Below are positions 35,947-44,673 of a stretch of DNA of 64,000 nt, in pieces; position 1 is the first letter of the stretch, and the number at the start of each line of letters is the position of its first letter. The position numbers were made by a program, and so were the translations under genes. Source of the stretch: VXPQ01 sp965116435 (GTDB lineage: Bacteria > Bacteroidota > Rhodothermia > Rhodothermales > VXPQ01); contig OZ220686.1 of NCBI GenBank assembly GCA_965116435.1, positions 1,054,001-1,118,000 of the forward strand, given 5' to 3'. The notes below the pieces were generated by a model. The model was not told the DNA's origin and searched no databases. It saw nothing but the letters and a program-made list of their open reading frames with translations.

Positions 35947-38085
35947 TTACAGCGAGAGGCGGAGCGCCGCGTACAGCCGGCGTCCGGGAAGCGACGGCAC
36001 CAGGGTCGAGCGCGTAATGTCGAACACATTGTCTACGCCCAGCTGGATGTGGGCGTCGGACGAGCCCGGAACTGGTACGTCCTTGGTAACAGTCGCATCG
36101 AACACCGCATAGGCCGGCACAAACTCGTCGTCGCGATTGGCCAGCGCGTTGCCGTCCAGATCGCGGTAGCCGTACCGACTGCGCCAACGCCCCCGAACGC
36201 TGGCGACAAGGCCAAACGGCGCGTGCGCATACGCGGCGCGGAATGTCGCCGTATGGGGCGAACGCCCGAACATCCCGCCATAGTCGCCCAGGCCGAGGCG
36301 GTACTCCCGCCCGGACGGGTCGCGTCCGAATACGGCGCCGGTTTCCAGCGCGTCGATCACTTCGCGGTCGCGCGCCTGGAGAAACTGATAGCCGAAGGCG
36401 ACATCAAGGCGGTTCCGTTGCCCTGCAATCGCCCGAACCGTGGCGTCCGCCTCGATGCCTCGCGTGTAGATCCGCGCAAGGTTGAAATAGCCGAACGCGA
36501 ACTGCCCGTTCGTCTTTTGCGCAATAGGCTGGGTCTCGATGAGATCGCGGACGTTGTTGTGGAACGCATTGGCAGAGACAGCGAGGCGGGGAAACGGCTC
36601 GATGGAACCGCCTATGTTGACCGCAACGGAGCTTTCGGCGCGGATCTCCTCGAGCGTGGCGGGATTGATGAAGAGGCGGTCAATCGCTCCGTCGGCCTGG
36701 AGCCGCGCAATGCCTTCCTGCAACCGGGTGGCGCCAAAGACGGAGTACCCCGCCGCAGCGTTGGTGAACGCAAGGTAAAACTGCCGAAACGCGGGCGCCT
36801 TGAAACCACTGCCCACGCTCACCCGAAAGCGCAGGTTGTCCGCCGGGCGAACCAGCAGGGCGATTTTTGGGGTCAGCCGGGCGGCGTAGTCGGAATGGGC
36901 GTCGAAGCGGGCGCTGGCGCTCGCCTCGACCAGGCGCAGCGGAAGCCATTCATGCTGGACAAAGGCGTAGGCCTGGTTCGCCGCCGGGCGCTCGCCGTCC
37001 GCATCGGGTCCGTAGCGGGCGCCGCCCAGACGTTCCCGCACCGCGCCCCCGCCGAGGCTCGTGAGGTGGCGCCCGTTCCAAAGCGCGTCCAGCTGAGTCT
37101 CGGCCTTCAGATAGCGCTGGTCAAAATCGTCCTCGTAGGTAAGGGCCCCGTCGCGCTGGCGGCGGTAGCGCGTCTCGGTCCGGTAGCGTGCTGCATAGAG
37201 CGTCGTGGTGAGCCGAAAACGATCCGAGAGTCGAATGCGGGCTTCCGGGTGCAGCGTCCAGTCGATGCGGCGGCCATCGTCGTCGTACCGCGTTTCAACG
37301 CCATCGGGCTGCAATGCGAAGGCGCTTTGCTGGTCCTCTATGGTGGCCCGGGCGCCGAGCCGCAGCAGCACGCGATCCGAAAGGGCAAGGCGGCTGCGCC
37401 AATCGGCGGTCCAGTCGGTGAACGCCGGGCTGGTGGCGCCGAACGAGGCGGGCGTCAGGTCGTAGCCCGCCGAAGCGTAGCGGTTGAAAAACAGGCGCGC
37501 CCCCGCCCGTTCGCGTCCGGCTTCGACTTCGGCGGTAAGGTCCGTGGTCCCGAACGACCCGAACCGGCCGCCAAGCGTGCCCTTAAACCCCTCGGCCGCA
37601 GGCGCCGTAACCAGATTGACCACGCCCGCAAGCGCTTCGCTTCCGTAGAGCGAGGACGACGGACCGCGCACGATTTCGACCCGATCCAGGCCCTGTACGC
37701 TCAAGCGGTTCAGGTCCAGGGTGCCCGCCGTCCGCCCGATGACCGGTTCGCCGTCCAGAAGAATGAGCGTGTACTCCGGCGCAAAACCCTGCACCTGCAC
37801 CCCCGCGCCATGGTCGTCGAACAGGGCAAGGCCGGGAATCGTCACCAGGACGTCGGCCAACCGCACCGCCCCCTGGATCCGCATGGTCTCGGCCAGCACG
37901 ACCGTAGTGGGCACAGCCACGTCCTCAAGCGCCTTTTCCGAGCGCGTGGCGGTCACGACGACCGGCGCCATCTCGACGACGCGCAACGAATCCGCTTTCA
38001 CGGAATCGGCGGGAACGCGTTGCGCGTGCGCCGTCATCGCAGGAAGCGCTATGGCGAGCGCCAGCAGCAAACGAATGGACTGCAT
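35947..38085 (-). CDS. TonB-dependent receptor, haem/siderophore type
   Basis: 712 residues from ATG 38085, which starts a signal peptide (MQSIRLLLALAIALPAMTAH, cleaved near HAQ). A TonB-box-like segment (APVVVTATRSEKALEDV) is followed by the plug domain (LADVLVTIPGLALFDDHGAG, LLDGEPVIGR, VEIVRGPSSSLYGSEALAGV, then VNLVT) and a 22-strand-type barrel of about 530 residues ending with RRLYAALRLSL. The next gene downstream encodes a HmuY-like lipoprotein, so the pair most likely imports haem across the outer membrane using TonB energy. The pair is separated by a 292-bp repeated leader. A Fur-type operator was not apparent to me. Substrate is inferred from the partner. Confidence 0.85.
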   Translation of the reverse strand: MQSIRLLLALAIALPAMTAHAQRVPADSVKADSLRVVEMAPVVVTATRSEKALEDVAVPTTVVLAETMRIQGAVRLADVLVTIPGLALFDDHGAGVQVQGFAPEYTLILLDGEPVIGRTAGTLDLNRLSVQGLDRVEIVRGPSSSLYGSEALAGVVNLVTAPAAEGFKGTLGGRFGSFGTTDLTAEVEAGRERAGARLFFNRYASAGYDLTPASFGATSPAFTDWTADWRSRLALSDRVLLRLGARATIEDQQSAFALQPDGVETRYDDDGRRIDWTLHPEARIRLSDRFRLTTTLYAARYRTETRYRRQRDGALTYEDDFDQRYLKAETQLDALWNGRHLTSLGGGAVRERLGGARYGPDADGERPAANQAYAFVQHEWLPLRLVEASASARFDAHSDYAARLTPKIALLVRPADNLRFRVSVGSGFKAPAFRQFYLAFTNAAAGYSVFGATRLQEGIARLQADGAIDRLFINPATLEEIRAESSVAVNIGGSIEPFPRLAVSANAFHNNVRDLIETQPIAQKTNGQFAFGYFNLARIYTRGIEADATVRAIAGQRNRLDVAFGYQFLQARDREVIDALETGAVFGRDPSGREYRLGLGDYGGMFGRSPHTATFRAAYAHAPFGLVASVRGRWRSRYGYRDLDGNALANRDDEFVPAYAVFDATVTKDVPVPGSSDAHIQLGVDNVFDITRSTLVPSLPGRRLYAALRLSL

Positions 38086-38116
38086 GGAAGAAGGGCTGGA
38101 TCGGATCGGCAGCAAT

Positions 38117-38382
38117 TATAAGGATGTACTGATCAAGTCCACTTCGATCAGGGCTTCACGTACGCGAGTAGCGTTTGTAATGATTCTATCGTTAAAATCA
38201 TCGGAAAACACGGCGTGTTGCGGCGTCGGGGTCGTGAAGCGCCCTTCGGGAGGCATCAAGGAGCGCGCTGGCTGCCTCATTCCTCATTACGCGGGGCCGC
38301 CACACTACCTGCTTCGTCATTCCTTGCCAGCCCACTCCTCATTGCCTCTGATCTTCGCGGACTTAATCAGAGTGCTTTCTAT
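38117..38382 (+). mobile_element. MITE-like element, copy A
   Basis: 266 bp with degenerate terminal inverted repeats (TATAAGGATGTACTGATCAA at the left, TTAATCAGAGTGCTTTCTAT at the right). The interior (GGTCGTGAAGCGCCCTTCGG, TCATTCCTCATTACG, TTCGTCATTCCTTGCCAGC) matches copy B in inverted orientation at 40246-40506. It contains no gene, so it must be non-autonomous. Confidence 0.65.
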
Positions 38383-38513
38383 TTAGATTAAATCTAAATT
38401 ATAGACACATACAGCGTTATGAATTTTTCTCGAATAGTCCCGGCATCTGGGTATGGAAGGGCTGGCGGCAGGATAAAAACCTGCGCGAAAAGCAACGCAC
38501 CTGCTTCCGCGGC

Positions 38514-38683
38514 GTCGGCAAACGCCCTGCAACCCGCTCGTTTTCACGGCGGCAAACGCCATGCAACGTGCTCGTTTCCGAGGCGGAAAGCAACCTGCAA
38601 CGTGCTCGTTTCCACGGCGGCCAGCGCCCTGCAACGTGCTCGTTTTCGCATCGGCCAGCCCCATACAACGTACCCGGCCTCTG
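38514..38683. repeat. 34-bp minisatellite, five units
   Basis: Contiguous 34-bp units begin at 38514, 38548, 38582, 38616 and 38650; the core of each is GCAACGTGCTCGTTTCC next to GGCGG, with the outer units more degenerate. There are no spacers. The flanks 38383-38513 and 38684-38798 show nothing that I recognise. The minus strand is open across it and reads repeated Cys/Arg-rich sequence, which I do not regard as a gene. Confidence 0.75.
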
Positions 38684-38798
38684 GACCGGTGCGCTCCGGG
38701 GTCGCCGTGCTGCGCCGGGCCGCCGTCAACCGCCAAGCTTGGCAATTCAAGCGGAATATCCTGAGCATACTCGCATGCCGTGCCGCGCTGCGTCGCCG

Positions 38799-40154
38799 TC
38801 AACCGCCAAACAGGTGCTCTTGCACAAACGCGTTGCGGAATTTGCCGGCGGGATCGTATTCCTGGAGCAACTCCCGAAAAGCGGCCGCCTTCGGATACCG
38901 CGCCTGCAATGCGTCCGGCGCGATCGTAAACAATTTGCCCCAGTGCGGACGCGCCTCGAAGGGTGCGAGCGCGTCTTCGATAACGGGAAGGAGTTCCTGG
39001 AGGGCGTCCCAATCCTGCTCCCAGGTGCAATGAAACGCCACGCTGGGCCGATCGAAGCACATGCTCATCCACAAGTCGTCGGGAGCGACGGCGCGTACCT
39101 CGGAAATCATGAGGAGCGACCCGAACCGTTCCCCCATCCCCTGAAATAGCCGCGCCACCTCCCGCGCATGCTCCATGGGCACGAAGTATTCGCTTTGCAA
39201 TTCCTTGCCGCTGCTGGGGGTGAAATCCATCCGAAAATGCGGCAGGCGCTCATACCAGGGGCCGGATACGCCCATCTGTTCCGTGCAATTCACCGCCGAG
39301 AGCGCTATAATCGGGTGCACGTTCCGGGTCGCCAGGCTGGCGCCGAAAAACGTCGGCTCCGCCTCGAACGCGTCGTCGCCCGCGATGCGCTTGATCCAGA
39401 CCTGGTTCACGGTGTCCGTTCGCCAGTCCGTAAACAGGCTGACGCTGTAGCCGCTCGCCATGATTTCGTCGAAATGCTCGTCCAGCGAGGCCACCGGGAG
39501 GTCCAGATACACATGCTGAACCATGTCGAAGGCGGGCACGATATCCAGCGTAACCTCCGTAACCGCCCCGAGTCCGCCCAACCCCACCACGGCCCCGGCG
39601 AAACGCTCGCCATCCGCTTCGCGGGACAGGGAAATCAGGTCGCCGCCCGCATCGATGAACGTGATGCCTGCCACCGCCGTAGCCAGATTGCCGTTCGCTA
39701 CGCCGGAACCGTGGGTGGCCGTAGCGCACGCACCCGCCACGGAAATATGCGGCAACGAAGCAAGGTTGTGCACGGCGTAGCCCCGTTCGTGCAGATAGGG
39801 CGCCAGGTCCCCGTAGCGCATCCCGGCCCCCACCGTGACCCGGCGGGCCTCCTCGTCGAGATGCACGATCTGATTGAAATGCTCAAGGGATATCTGGGCG
39901 TCCGCGCTATCCGCAATGGCGTTAAAGCAATGGCGAGAACCGAGCGGCCGGAGTTTGGACGCATTGCGCACGATGTCCTGCGCTTCGGCCACCGTGCGCG
40001 GCGCATGCAGGCGGTCCGTGGAATACGTAAGATTGCCCGCCCAGTTCGTCCGGGGGACCGGCGCGGCGTCCTCGGGCCTGCAGGAAGCCAGCGGGGACAG
40101 GATGCTGCCCGCCATCAGGGCGGAACAGGTTTTCAGGAACGTTCTCTTGTCCAT
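38799..40154 (-). CDS. FAD-dependent alditol/aldonolactone oxidase-like lipoprotein
   Basis: 451 residues. The N-terminus has a lipoprotein-type signal (MDKRTFLKTCSALMAGSILS, then PLASC with Cys25). The FAD_binding_4 (VAO) domain has LRPLGSRHCFNAIADS (His75 at the usual flavinylation position of AldO-like enzymes, normally GxGHSFN), VTVGAGMRYGDLAPYLHERG, SVAGACATATHGSG and VVGLGGLGAVTEVTLDI; the ALO C-terminal domain ends with EARPHWGKLFT and FRELLQEYDPAGKFRNAFV. The closest match is alditol/xylitol oxidase, which oxidises polyols to aldoses with O2 and makes H2O2. Membrane anchoring in the periplasm is inferred. The gene stands alone and is bracketed by inverted MITE copies. Confidence 0.82.
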   Translation of the reverse strand: MDKRTFLKTCSALMAGSILSPLASCRPEDAAPVPRTNWAGNLTYSTDRLHAPRTVAEAQDIVRNASKLRPLGSRHCFNAIADSADAQISLEHFNQIVHLDEEARRVTVGAGMRYGDLAPYLHERGYAVHNLASLPHISVAGACATATHGSGVANGNLATAVAGITFIDAGGDLISLSREADGERFAGAVVGLGGLGAVTEVTLDIVPAFDMVQHVYLDLPVASLDEHFDEIMASGYSVSLFTDWRTDTVNQVWIKRIAGDDAFEAEPTFFGASLATRNVHPIIALSAVNCTEQMGVSGPWYERLPHFRMDFTPSSGKELQSEYFVPMEHAREVARLFQGMGERFGSLLMISEVRAVAPDDLWMSMCFDRPSVAFHCTWEQDWDALQELLPVIEDALAPFEARPHWGKLFTIAPDALQARYPKAAAFRELLQEYDPAGKFRNAFVQEHLFGG

Positions 40155-40245
40155 ACGTTATGTGGTGCTGGCGGAAGGTTGTTGGCGAAAGGTTGCTGGC
40201 GCGCCCAAATCCCGAAAATACGGGATTGATCGGGAAATATGGAAG

Positions 40246-40506
40246 TATAGGATGCTTTGATTAAATCCGCAAAGATCAGAGGCAGCGAGGTGTGCGCTGG
40301 CAAGGAATGACGAAGCAGCGTGGTAGGCCCCACGTAATGAGGAATGACGCCGCCAGCGCGTTCCCCGATGCCTCCCGAAGGGCGCTTCACGACCCCGACG
40401 GTGCAAAACGCCGTGTTTTCCGATGATTTTAACGATGGAATCATTGCAAACGGTACTTGCGTACGTGAAGCGCTGATCGAAGTGGATTTGGTCAGAGCAT
40501 CCTATA
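40246..40506 (-). mobile_element. MITE-like element, copy B
   Basis: 261 bp with good terminal inverted repeats: the left end begins TATAGGATGCTTTGATTAAA and the right end reads TTTGGTCAGAGCATCCTATA, its near reverse complement. The interior is the reverse complement of copy A. It sits between the oxidase start (40154) and the SDR start (40586), and so forms most of that intergenic region. No coding capacity. Confidence 0.7.
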
Positions 40507-40585
40507 ATCTTGTAGTATACTGCATTCGCCGTTATGCTGTTACGGCGTATCCGTACTCCTTCGCGCAAATACGCTCTATTATATT

Positions 40586-41347
40586 ATGTCGTTCGACCGG
40601 AAAATCGTTGTCGTCACCGGGGCGGCCCGGGGCATCGGGGCCGCCGCCGCAGAACTGTTTCTTGAAAAAGGGGCTCGCGTGGCCTGTCTGGACGTGACGC
40701 CTGCCGCCGAAGCGCCTACGGAAAACGGCTTCTGCGTCCAGTGCGACGTGTCGCAGGCGGATCAGGTGGAACACGCCTTCCGGCAGGTGCTCGACCGGTT
40801 CGGGCGCATTGACGTTCTGGTCAACAATGCGGCGGTCCAGACGTACGGCACAGTGGAGGAAACGACCGAGGAAACATGGGATCGGGTGCTGGCCGTCAAT
40901 GTAAAAGGGGCCTTCCTGTGCGCAAAGCAGGCGCTGCCGGGGATGACTGCGCAGCGCGACGGGGCGATCGTGAATGTGTCGAGCGTACAGGCCCTGATGA
41001 GCGAAGAGCATGTGGCCGCGTACGCCACCAGCAAGGCCGCCATGCTGGGCCTGACCCGCAGCATCGCCGTGGATTATGCGCCGTACAATGTCCGCTCCTC
41101 TGCCGTGTGCCCGGGCAGCGTGGACACGCCGCTTCTGCAATGGGCGGCGGACCAATCCAACGACCCGGAAGCCATGATGGACGAAATCCGGGGCATGCAC
41201 CTCCTGAATCGCATAGCCGACCCAAGCGAAATAGCCCACCTGATCGCCTACCTGGCAAGCGACGAGGCCAGCTTCATCACCGGCCAAGCCTTCCGCATCG
41301 ACGGCGGCCTGGGGGTGAAGGTGGGCGGGGCTTTTCGGGGGAGGTAG
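40586..41347 (+). CDS. SDR family NAD(P)-dependent oxidoreductase
   Basis: 253 residues, a complete classical short-chain dehydrogenase. The Rossmann motif is TGAARGIG (11-18), the structural NNAAV begins at about 80, the catalytic residues are Ser132 or Ser133, Tyr146 and Lys150 (YATSK), and the PG-motif is in CPGSVDTP. Asp at the end of beta2 (CLDVTPAA) suggests NAD(H) preference. The C-terminus carries GQAFRIDGGLGV, typical of the family. Substrate is unknown; FabG-like and sugar/steroid dehydrogenases look alike at this level. It stands alone downstream of MITE copy B, whose insertion probably lies in or near its promoter. Confidence 0.88.
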   Translation: MSFDRKIVVVTGAARGIGAAAAELFLEKGARVACLDVTPAAEAPTENGFCVQCDVSQADQVEHAFRQVLDRFGRIDVLVNNAAVQTYGTVEETTEETWDRVLAVNVKGAFLCAKQALPGMTAQRDGAIVNVSSVQALMSEEHVAAYATSKAAMLGLTRSIAVDYAPYNVRSSAVCPGSVDTPLLQWAADQSNDPEAMMDEIRGMHLLNRIADPSEIAHLIAYLASDEASFITGQAFRIDGGLGVKVGGAFRGR

Positions 41348-41415
41348 GGGGTGAGGTGAGAAGACATTCGGGCAAGCGCTGGCAACGCCATCGAGCAACT
41401 TCGGGGATTAGCGTG

Positions 41416-41529
41416 ATGACAGATACGTTCATAGATACGTTTCAGGAATTGACAGACAGGATGCATAAGAAACCATCCCGATTTCTTGAGGAAATGGGTT
41501 TGCTTACTTGCCGAACCGAATGCGCATAG
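41416..41529 (+). CDS. Possible 37-residue ORF overlapping the next start
   Basis: ATG 41416 reads MTDTFIDTFQELTDRMHKKP then SRFLEEMGLLTCRTECA, ending ten bases past the start of the lipoprotein gene at 41520. The composition is protein-like and could be a leader peptide for translational coupling, but there is no homology evidence. Confidence 0.25.
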   Translation: MTDTFIDTFQELTDRMHKKPSRFLEEMGLLTCRTECA

Positions 41530-42758
41530 GACCCATTGCACTGCTTGCGCTATGCCTTGCAGGATGCAACCCGCTCGACGACTTTGAGGCGGGGCCGCTC
41601 GGGGCCGTCGAAATCGACGAGAACGAACCGGTGCGGATTCGTTTGTTGCTCCCGATGACTGGCGCTGCATCTTCCCATGGCGCATCGCTGGCGCAGGCCG
41701 CAGAACTGGCCATTCGGGATTTCGGGAATCTGTACGGTCGCCCGATCGCCCCTGGAGAACTTGTGGACGCCATGTGCTCCCCCGAGGGCGGGCAGGCGGG
41801 CGCCGAACGGATCGTCGCAGAACCGAACGTAGCAGGGGTGCTCGGCACAGCCTGCTCTGCCTCCGCCGTTACGGCCTCGCCCGTGATCGGCAAAGCGGGG
41901 TTCATGATGATTTCGCCAGCCAATGCATCCCCCTTGCTTACTTCCGATCTCGAAGGCAATGCGGGAACCCATTATTATCCCGGATATTTTCGCGTCGTCA
42001 CCAACGACCTGTATCGGGGACGGGCTGTCGCCAACTTTGCCTGGAGCAAACTGGGGCTGCGACGCATGGGGGCCGTGCACGACGGCGACCCGTACACCAC
42101 AGCCCTTGTAAGCGCCTTCGGCAACGCGTTTCGGTCGCTCGGCGGAGAAGTTACGACCGCCGCAATCGCAAAAGGCGATACGGACATGGCCGAGGTGCTT
42201 GCAGCATTCGCGACCGCCGGAGCGGAGGGCCTCTTTTTGCCGCTGTTTCTTGCGGAAGGGGCGATTTTCGTCGAACAAGCGAGGCAATTTGACGGGCTGG
42301 AGGGCACGGCGCTCATCACGGGATCGGCCATGCTGGTACCCGAATTTCTCGGCGCCCCACACTCGGAAGGAATGTATTTTGCGGGACCGGCGCTGGAACA
42401 CGGCCCCGAGGCCAACGAGATCACCGGGAAAAACGCCGCTGAGGCGCTCGCCGCATTCAAGGAGGCATACGGCGGCGCACCGGCCTCCCCGTATTGGGCG
42501 CACGCCTACGACGCCGCCACGCTCCTGCTCGCCGCCATCGAGTCCGTTGCGGTGGAAAAAGGCGATAAATTATATGTGGACCGCCTCGCATTGCGCCAGG
42601 AGGTCGCAGCAACCGCTGGCTTTCAGGGCATCGTCGGCGTGCTTTCCTGCGATGATTTCGGGGATTGCGGCCCCGGACGCATCCATATCTACCGCCAGAC
42701 GGATCCGAACGTGACGGACGCCGCGGAGTTGACGGTGGTGTATGAGTTTATGTTGTGA
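41520..42758 (+). CDS. Periplasmic-binding-protein (Peripla_BP_6) lipoprotein
   Basis: 412 residues from ATG 41520, which opens a lipoprotein signal (MRIGPIALLALCLAGCNPLD, lipobox LAGC); ATG 41508 would add four residues. The fold is a type-1 periplasmic binding protein: RIRLLLPMTGAASSHGASLA, AQAAELAIRDF, VAGVLGTACSASAVTASPV, FMMISPANASPLL, FRVVTNDLYRGRAVANFAW and SPYWAHAYDAATLLLAAIES, i.e. the branched-chain amino acid/urea receptor pattern. No ABC permease or ATPase gene is nearby, so it may serve a distant transporter or act as a sensory receptor. CSPEGG and CDDFGDCGPG could hold a disulfide. Confidence 0.8.
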   Translation: MRIGPIALLALCLAGCNPLDDFEAGPLGAVEIDENEPVRIRLLLPMTGAASSHGASLAQAAELAIRDFGNLYGRPIAPGELVDAMCSPEGGQAGAERIVAEPNVAGVLGTACSASAVTASPVIGKAGFMMISPANASPLLTSDLEGNAGTHYYPGYFRVVTNDLYRGRAVANFAWSKLGLRRMGAVHDGDPYTTALVSAFGNAFRSLGGEVTTAAIAKGDTDMAEVLAAFATAGAEGLFLPLFLAEGAIFVEQARQFDGLEGTALITGSAMLVPEFLGAPHSEGMYFAGPALEHGPEANEITGKNAAEALAAFKEAYGGAPASPYWAHAYDAATLLLAAIESVAVEKGDKLYVDRLALRQEVAATAGFQGIVGVLSCDDFGDCGPGRIHIYRQTDPNVTDAAELTVVYEFML

Positions 42759-42914
42759 GATGGCGAAGGAACACAGCTATATGCACAGAGCCTGCAACAG
42801 GACAACCAGAGAGGACACAGCCCTATGGACGTTATGCCCGCGGCGTTACAACATTTCTTGCCATTGCCCGTCTGGCGATAAGGTGAACTGCTACTCAACA
42901 TAGAGGCTGTCCGA

Positions 42915-43337
42915 TCATGCGCCCGCCCAGGGATCAATAATATCAATCCCCATGTCGTCGAAATCCCGAATGTTTCTGGTCGCCACGGCCATACCTCGCG
43001 AATGGGCAATGGCTGCAATTTGGGCGTCTGCCTGCGAAACAGATCGGCCGAGAGCACGACGGGTAGCTGCGATCTCCGCATAGGCGCAAGCCGCATCGCG
43101 GTCAAACGGGAGCACCCGACCTTCAAAATCTTTGCGCAGCATTGCTTCAATCGCCGAAACAAATTCGTCCCGACGACGACCTGCCGGCATAATTGCAACG
43201 CCATAGCGAAGCTCTGCCTCACCCACTGCGGAGAAGAACAAACCAGCCGCTGCCCGTCTCGCAATCCACGCCTCTACGGCAGGATGCGGGGACGGGCGCA
43301 TCAACTCGGAAAGCACATTGGTATCGAGCAGAATCAT
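42915..43337 (-). CDS. FitB/VapC-type PIN toxin
   Basis: 140 residues from ATG 43337 (MILLDTNVLSELMRPSPHPA), chosen for the canonical PIN start with Asp5; the frame continues upstream without protein-like content. Further acidic residues are in SAVGEAELRYGV, SQADAQIAAIAHSRGMAVA and TRNIRDFDDMGIDIIDPWAG, the FitB-like ending. PIN toxins cleave tRNA or mRNA using Mg2+. The antitoxin gene ends seven bases upstream of its start codon, so they form one operon and the antitoxin probably autoregulates it. All catalytic positions appear present. Confidence 0.87.
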   Translation of the reverse strand: MILLDTNVLSELMRPSPHPAVEAWIARRAAAGLFFSAVGEAELRYGVAIMPAGRRRDEFVSAIEAMLRKDFEGRVLPFDRDAACAYAEIAATRRALGRSVSQADAQIAAIAHSRGMAVATRNIRDFDDMGIDIIDPWAGA

Positions 43338-43344
43338 GGACGCC

Positions 43345-43587
43345 TCAACCAAAGCGTGGCGGTTCACGCAAAGGTTCACGCAAAGGCAATTCCAACTCCA
43401 CGCCGCCAAAAGGCGCAAAGCGGGCGCGAATAGCGCTTGCCAGATTTAGCGGAGCTTCCTTGCGATCAACCGCCTCTCGCAGGATCATGCGCGCTTCTTC
43501 TTCCATTGAGCGACCATGTCCGGCCGCCCGCATGCGAAGACGCGTTTTTACATCGTCGTCGAGATTACGAATCGTAATGCTTGCCAT
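43345..43587 (-). CDS. FitA-type ribbon-helix-helix antitoxin
   Basis: 80 residues from ATG 43587 (MASITIRNLDDDVKTRLRMR), the standard FitA start; the longer frame to 43647 is less likely. The N-terminal RHH domain (SITIRNLDDDVKTRLRMRAA, then GHGRSMEEEARMIL) binds DNA as a dimer. The C-terminal tail (LPLREPLREP) would block the PIN toxin; its LREP repeat is caused by a small tandem duplication of GGTTCACGCAAA on the plus strand. It is paired with the toxin gene seven bases downstream. Confidence 0.85.
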   Translation of the reverse strand: MASITIRNLDDDVKTRLRMRAAGHGRSMEEEARMILREAVDRKEAPLNLASAIRARFAPFGGVELELPLREPLREPPRFG

Positions 43588-43709
43588 ACCAACGCTTTTT
43601 TCGTTTTGTTCGAATACGAATATACAAATTGATTGCATTGCAATCAATCTTTCGGGAAAATATCTGTTCTGAGAGGTGGTGCGGGTTCGTCAGACAGCGT
43701 TTCCGGGAT

Positions 43710-43835
43710 TTAAGGTGCAGGGTTGCAAACTTGTTCCGATCCATTAGATCCAAGGATGTTATGCCTCGACGCACCCGCAGAATCCGGTAGCACATCCAGC
43801 AACAGACGAACCTGTGCAACATAGCGTTCAAGCAT
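43710..43835 (-). pseudogene. AbiEii toxin, N-terminal remnant
   Basis: Starts at ATG 43835, overlapping the end of abiEi by 8 nt (ATGCTTGA), the usual coupling of this system. MLERYVAQVRLLLDVLPD is the conserved start of AbiEii nucleotidyltransferases, but after about 18 residues the sequence becomes unrelated and stops at 43710. The nucleotidyltransferase core (GGT…DIDL) is absent, so the toxin is lost. Confidence 0.6.
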
Positions 43836-44673
43836 TGCTCTCTGGGGATGCAGGTTTTGCGGACACGAGAAATTGCGGCACGGAAATACGATAGATTGGG
43901 TGGAACTTGCCGCAGTCGACAAGGGCCCGCGGACCGGAACCGAAGTCGATCCGAGCAGCGTCCAGATATTTTCTCCAACGGTGTTCGTGCCGGTCAGCAA
44001 AGACGAAGAACAGTCTGCGCACCTTCACGCTGCGACAAACGGTCAGCAGCTCCATGAGCAAATTTGGCCGTAACGAAACCAGCCCTTCGAATATACGGTC
44101 GATATGTTCAAAGCTGGCCTTGCCAGGTAGTTCGTTGAGCGCCTCAAGAATCGCGCGTTCTGGAGACGAGGCTCTGACGGGCCAGCGCCATACATCTACC
44201 GCCCACCCGTCCAAGTTGGCCTCGAAGTCGGTATCGACGACGCCGACCGGGTCGCCGCCGAACAGCATCTCCTGTCGAACCACGATCCGTTCCTGCGCAG
44301 GCAAACGCGCCAGCCAGGACGGCGTATCGCCGTAAAGATAGACGCGCGAACTTTCCCCGAGGGGCAAATAATGAACATGACCCGCAAGATTGAGCGCACT
44401 CTCGCCGCCCAAATAGACATTGTACCCCATGAGGCGTTGCAACGAGAGTAGAGCGACTTCCCAAGACTTCCCTGTCGCCTGGACGCTCTGTGGCAACGGA
44501 CGCCGGTAGACTCCGCGAATCACCCGCTCAAGCCATCCGCGAGCAACGTAGTCGTGAATGGACTTGGGATCAATATCGCGCCCCCTGAGCCATCGCGCAT
44601 CGACCATGAAGCCCGGCGGAACCGTGTCCAGGAGTGGTTTTAATTTTGGTGTTTTTACATGGTTCATAACCAT
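43828..44673 (-). CDS. abiEi: AbiEi antitoxin of a type IV toxin-antitoxin system
   Basis: 281 residues, start at 44673 or at the ATG two codons later (44667). The N-terminal winged helix (PPGFMVDARWLRGRDIDPKS, then YVARGWLERVIRGVYRRPLP) is the AbiEi DNA-binding domain; the C-terminal domain contains YNVYLGGESALNLAGH, FGGDPVGVVDTDFEANLDGW, SSPERAILEALNELPGKASF and FFVFADRHEHRWRKYLD, all typical of AbiEi_3. AbiEi represses its own operon and protects against the AbiEii nucleotidyltransferase by an indirect (type IV) mechanism. Here the toxin is truncated, so only a self-regulating antitoxin remains. The start codon lies inside a perfect palindrome that fits an AbiEi operator. Confidence 0.85.
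   Translation of the reverse strand: MVMNHVKTPKLKPLLDTVPPGFMVDARWLRGRDIDPKSIHDYVARGWLERVIRGVYRRPLPQSVQATGKSWEVALLSLQRLMGYNVYLGGESALNLAGHVHYLPLGESSRVYLYGDTPSWLARLPAQERIVVRQEMLFGGDPVGVVDTDFEANLDGWAVDVWRWPVRASSPERAILEALNELPGKASFEHIDRIFEGLVSLRPNLLMELLTVCRSVKVRRLFFVFADRHEHRWRKYLDAARIDFGSGPRALVDCGKFHPIYRISVPQFLVSAKPASPESNA

Noticed and set aside
35422..38121. 899-codon open frame opposite the TonB receptor
   Set aside because: Antisense shadow of a GC-rich gene; composition is Arg/Pro/Gly-rich with no domain, while the minus strand encodes a complete receptor.
38514..38683. Possible CRISPR array
   Set aside because: The 34-bp units are directly contiguous without spacers and no cas genes are present.
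38383..39072. 229-codon minus-strand frame over the minisatellite
   Set aside because: Its first part is antisense-frame sequence inside the oxidase gene and its tail is translated minisatellite; no start signal or homology.
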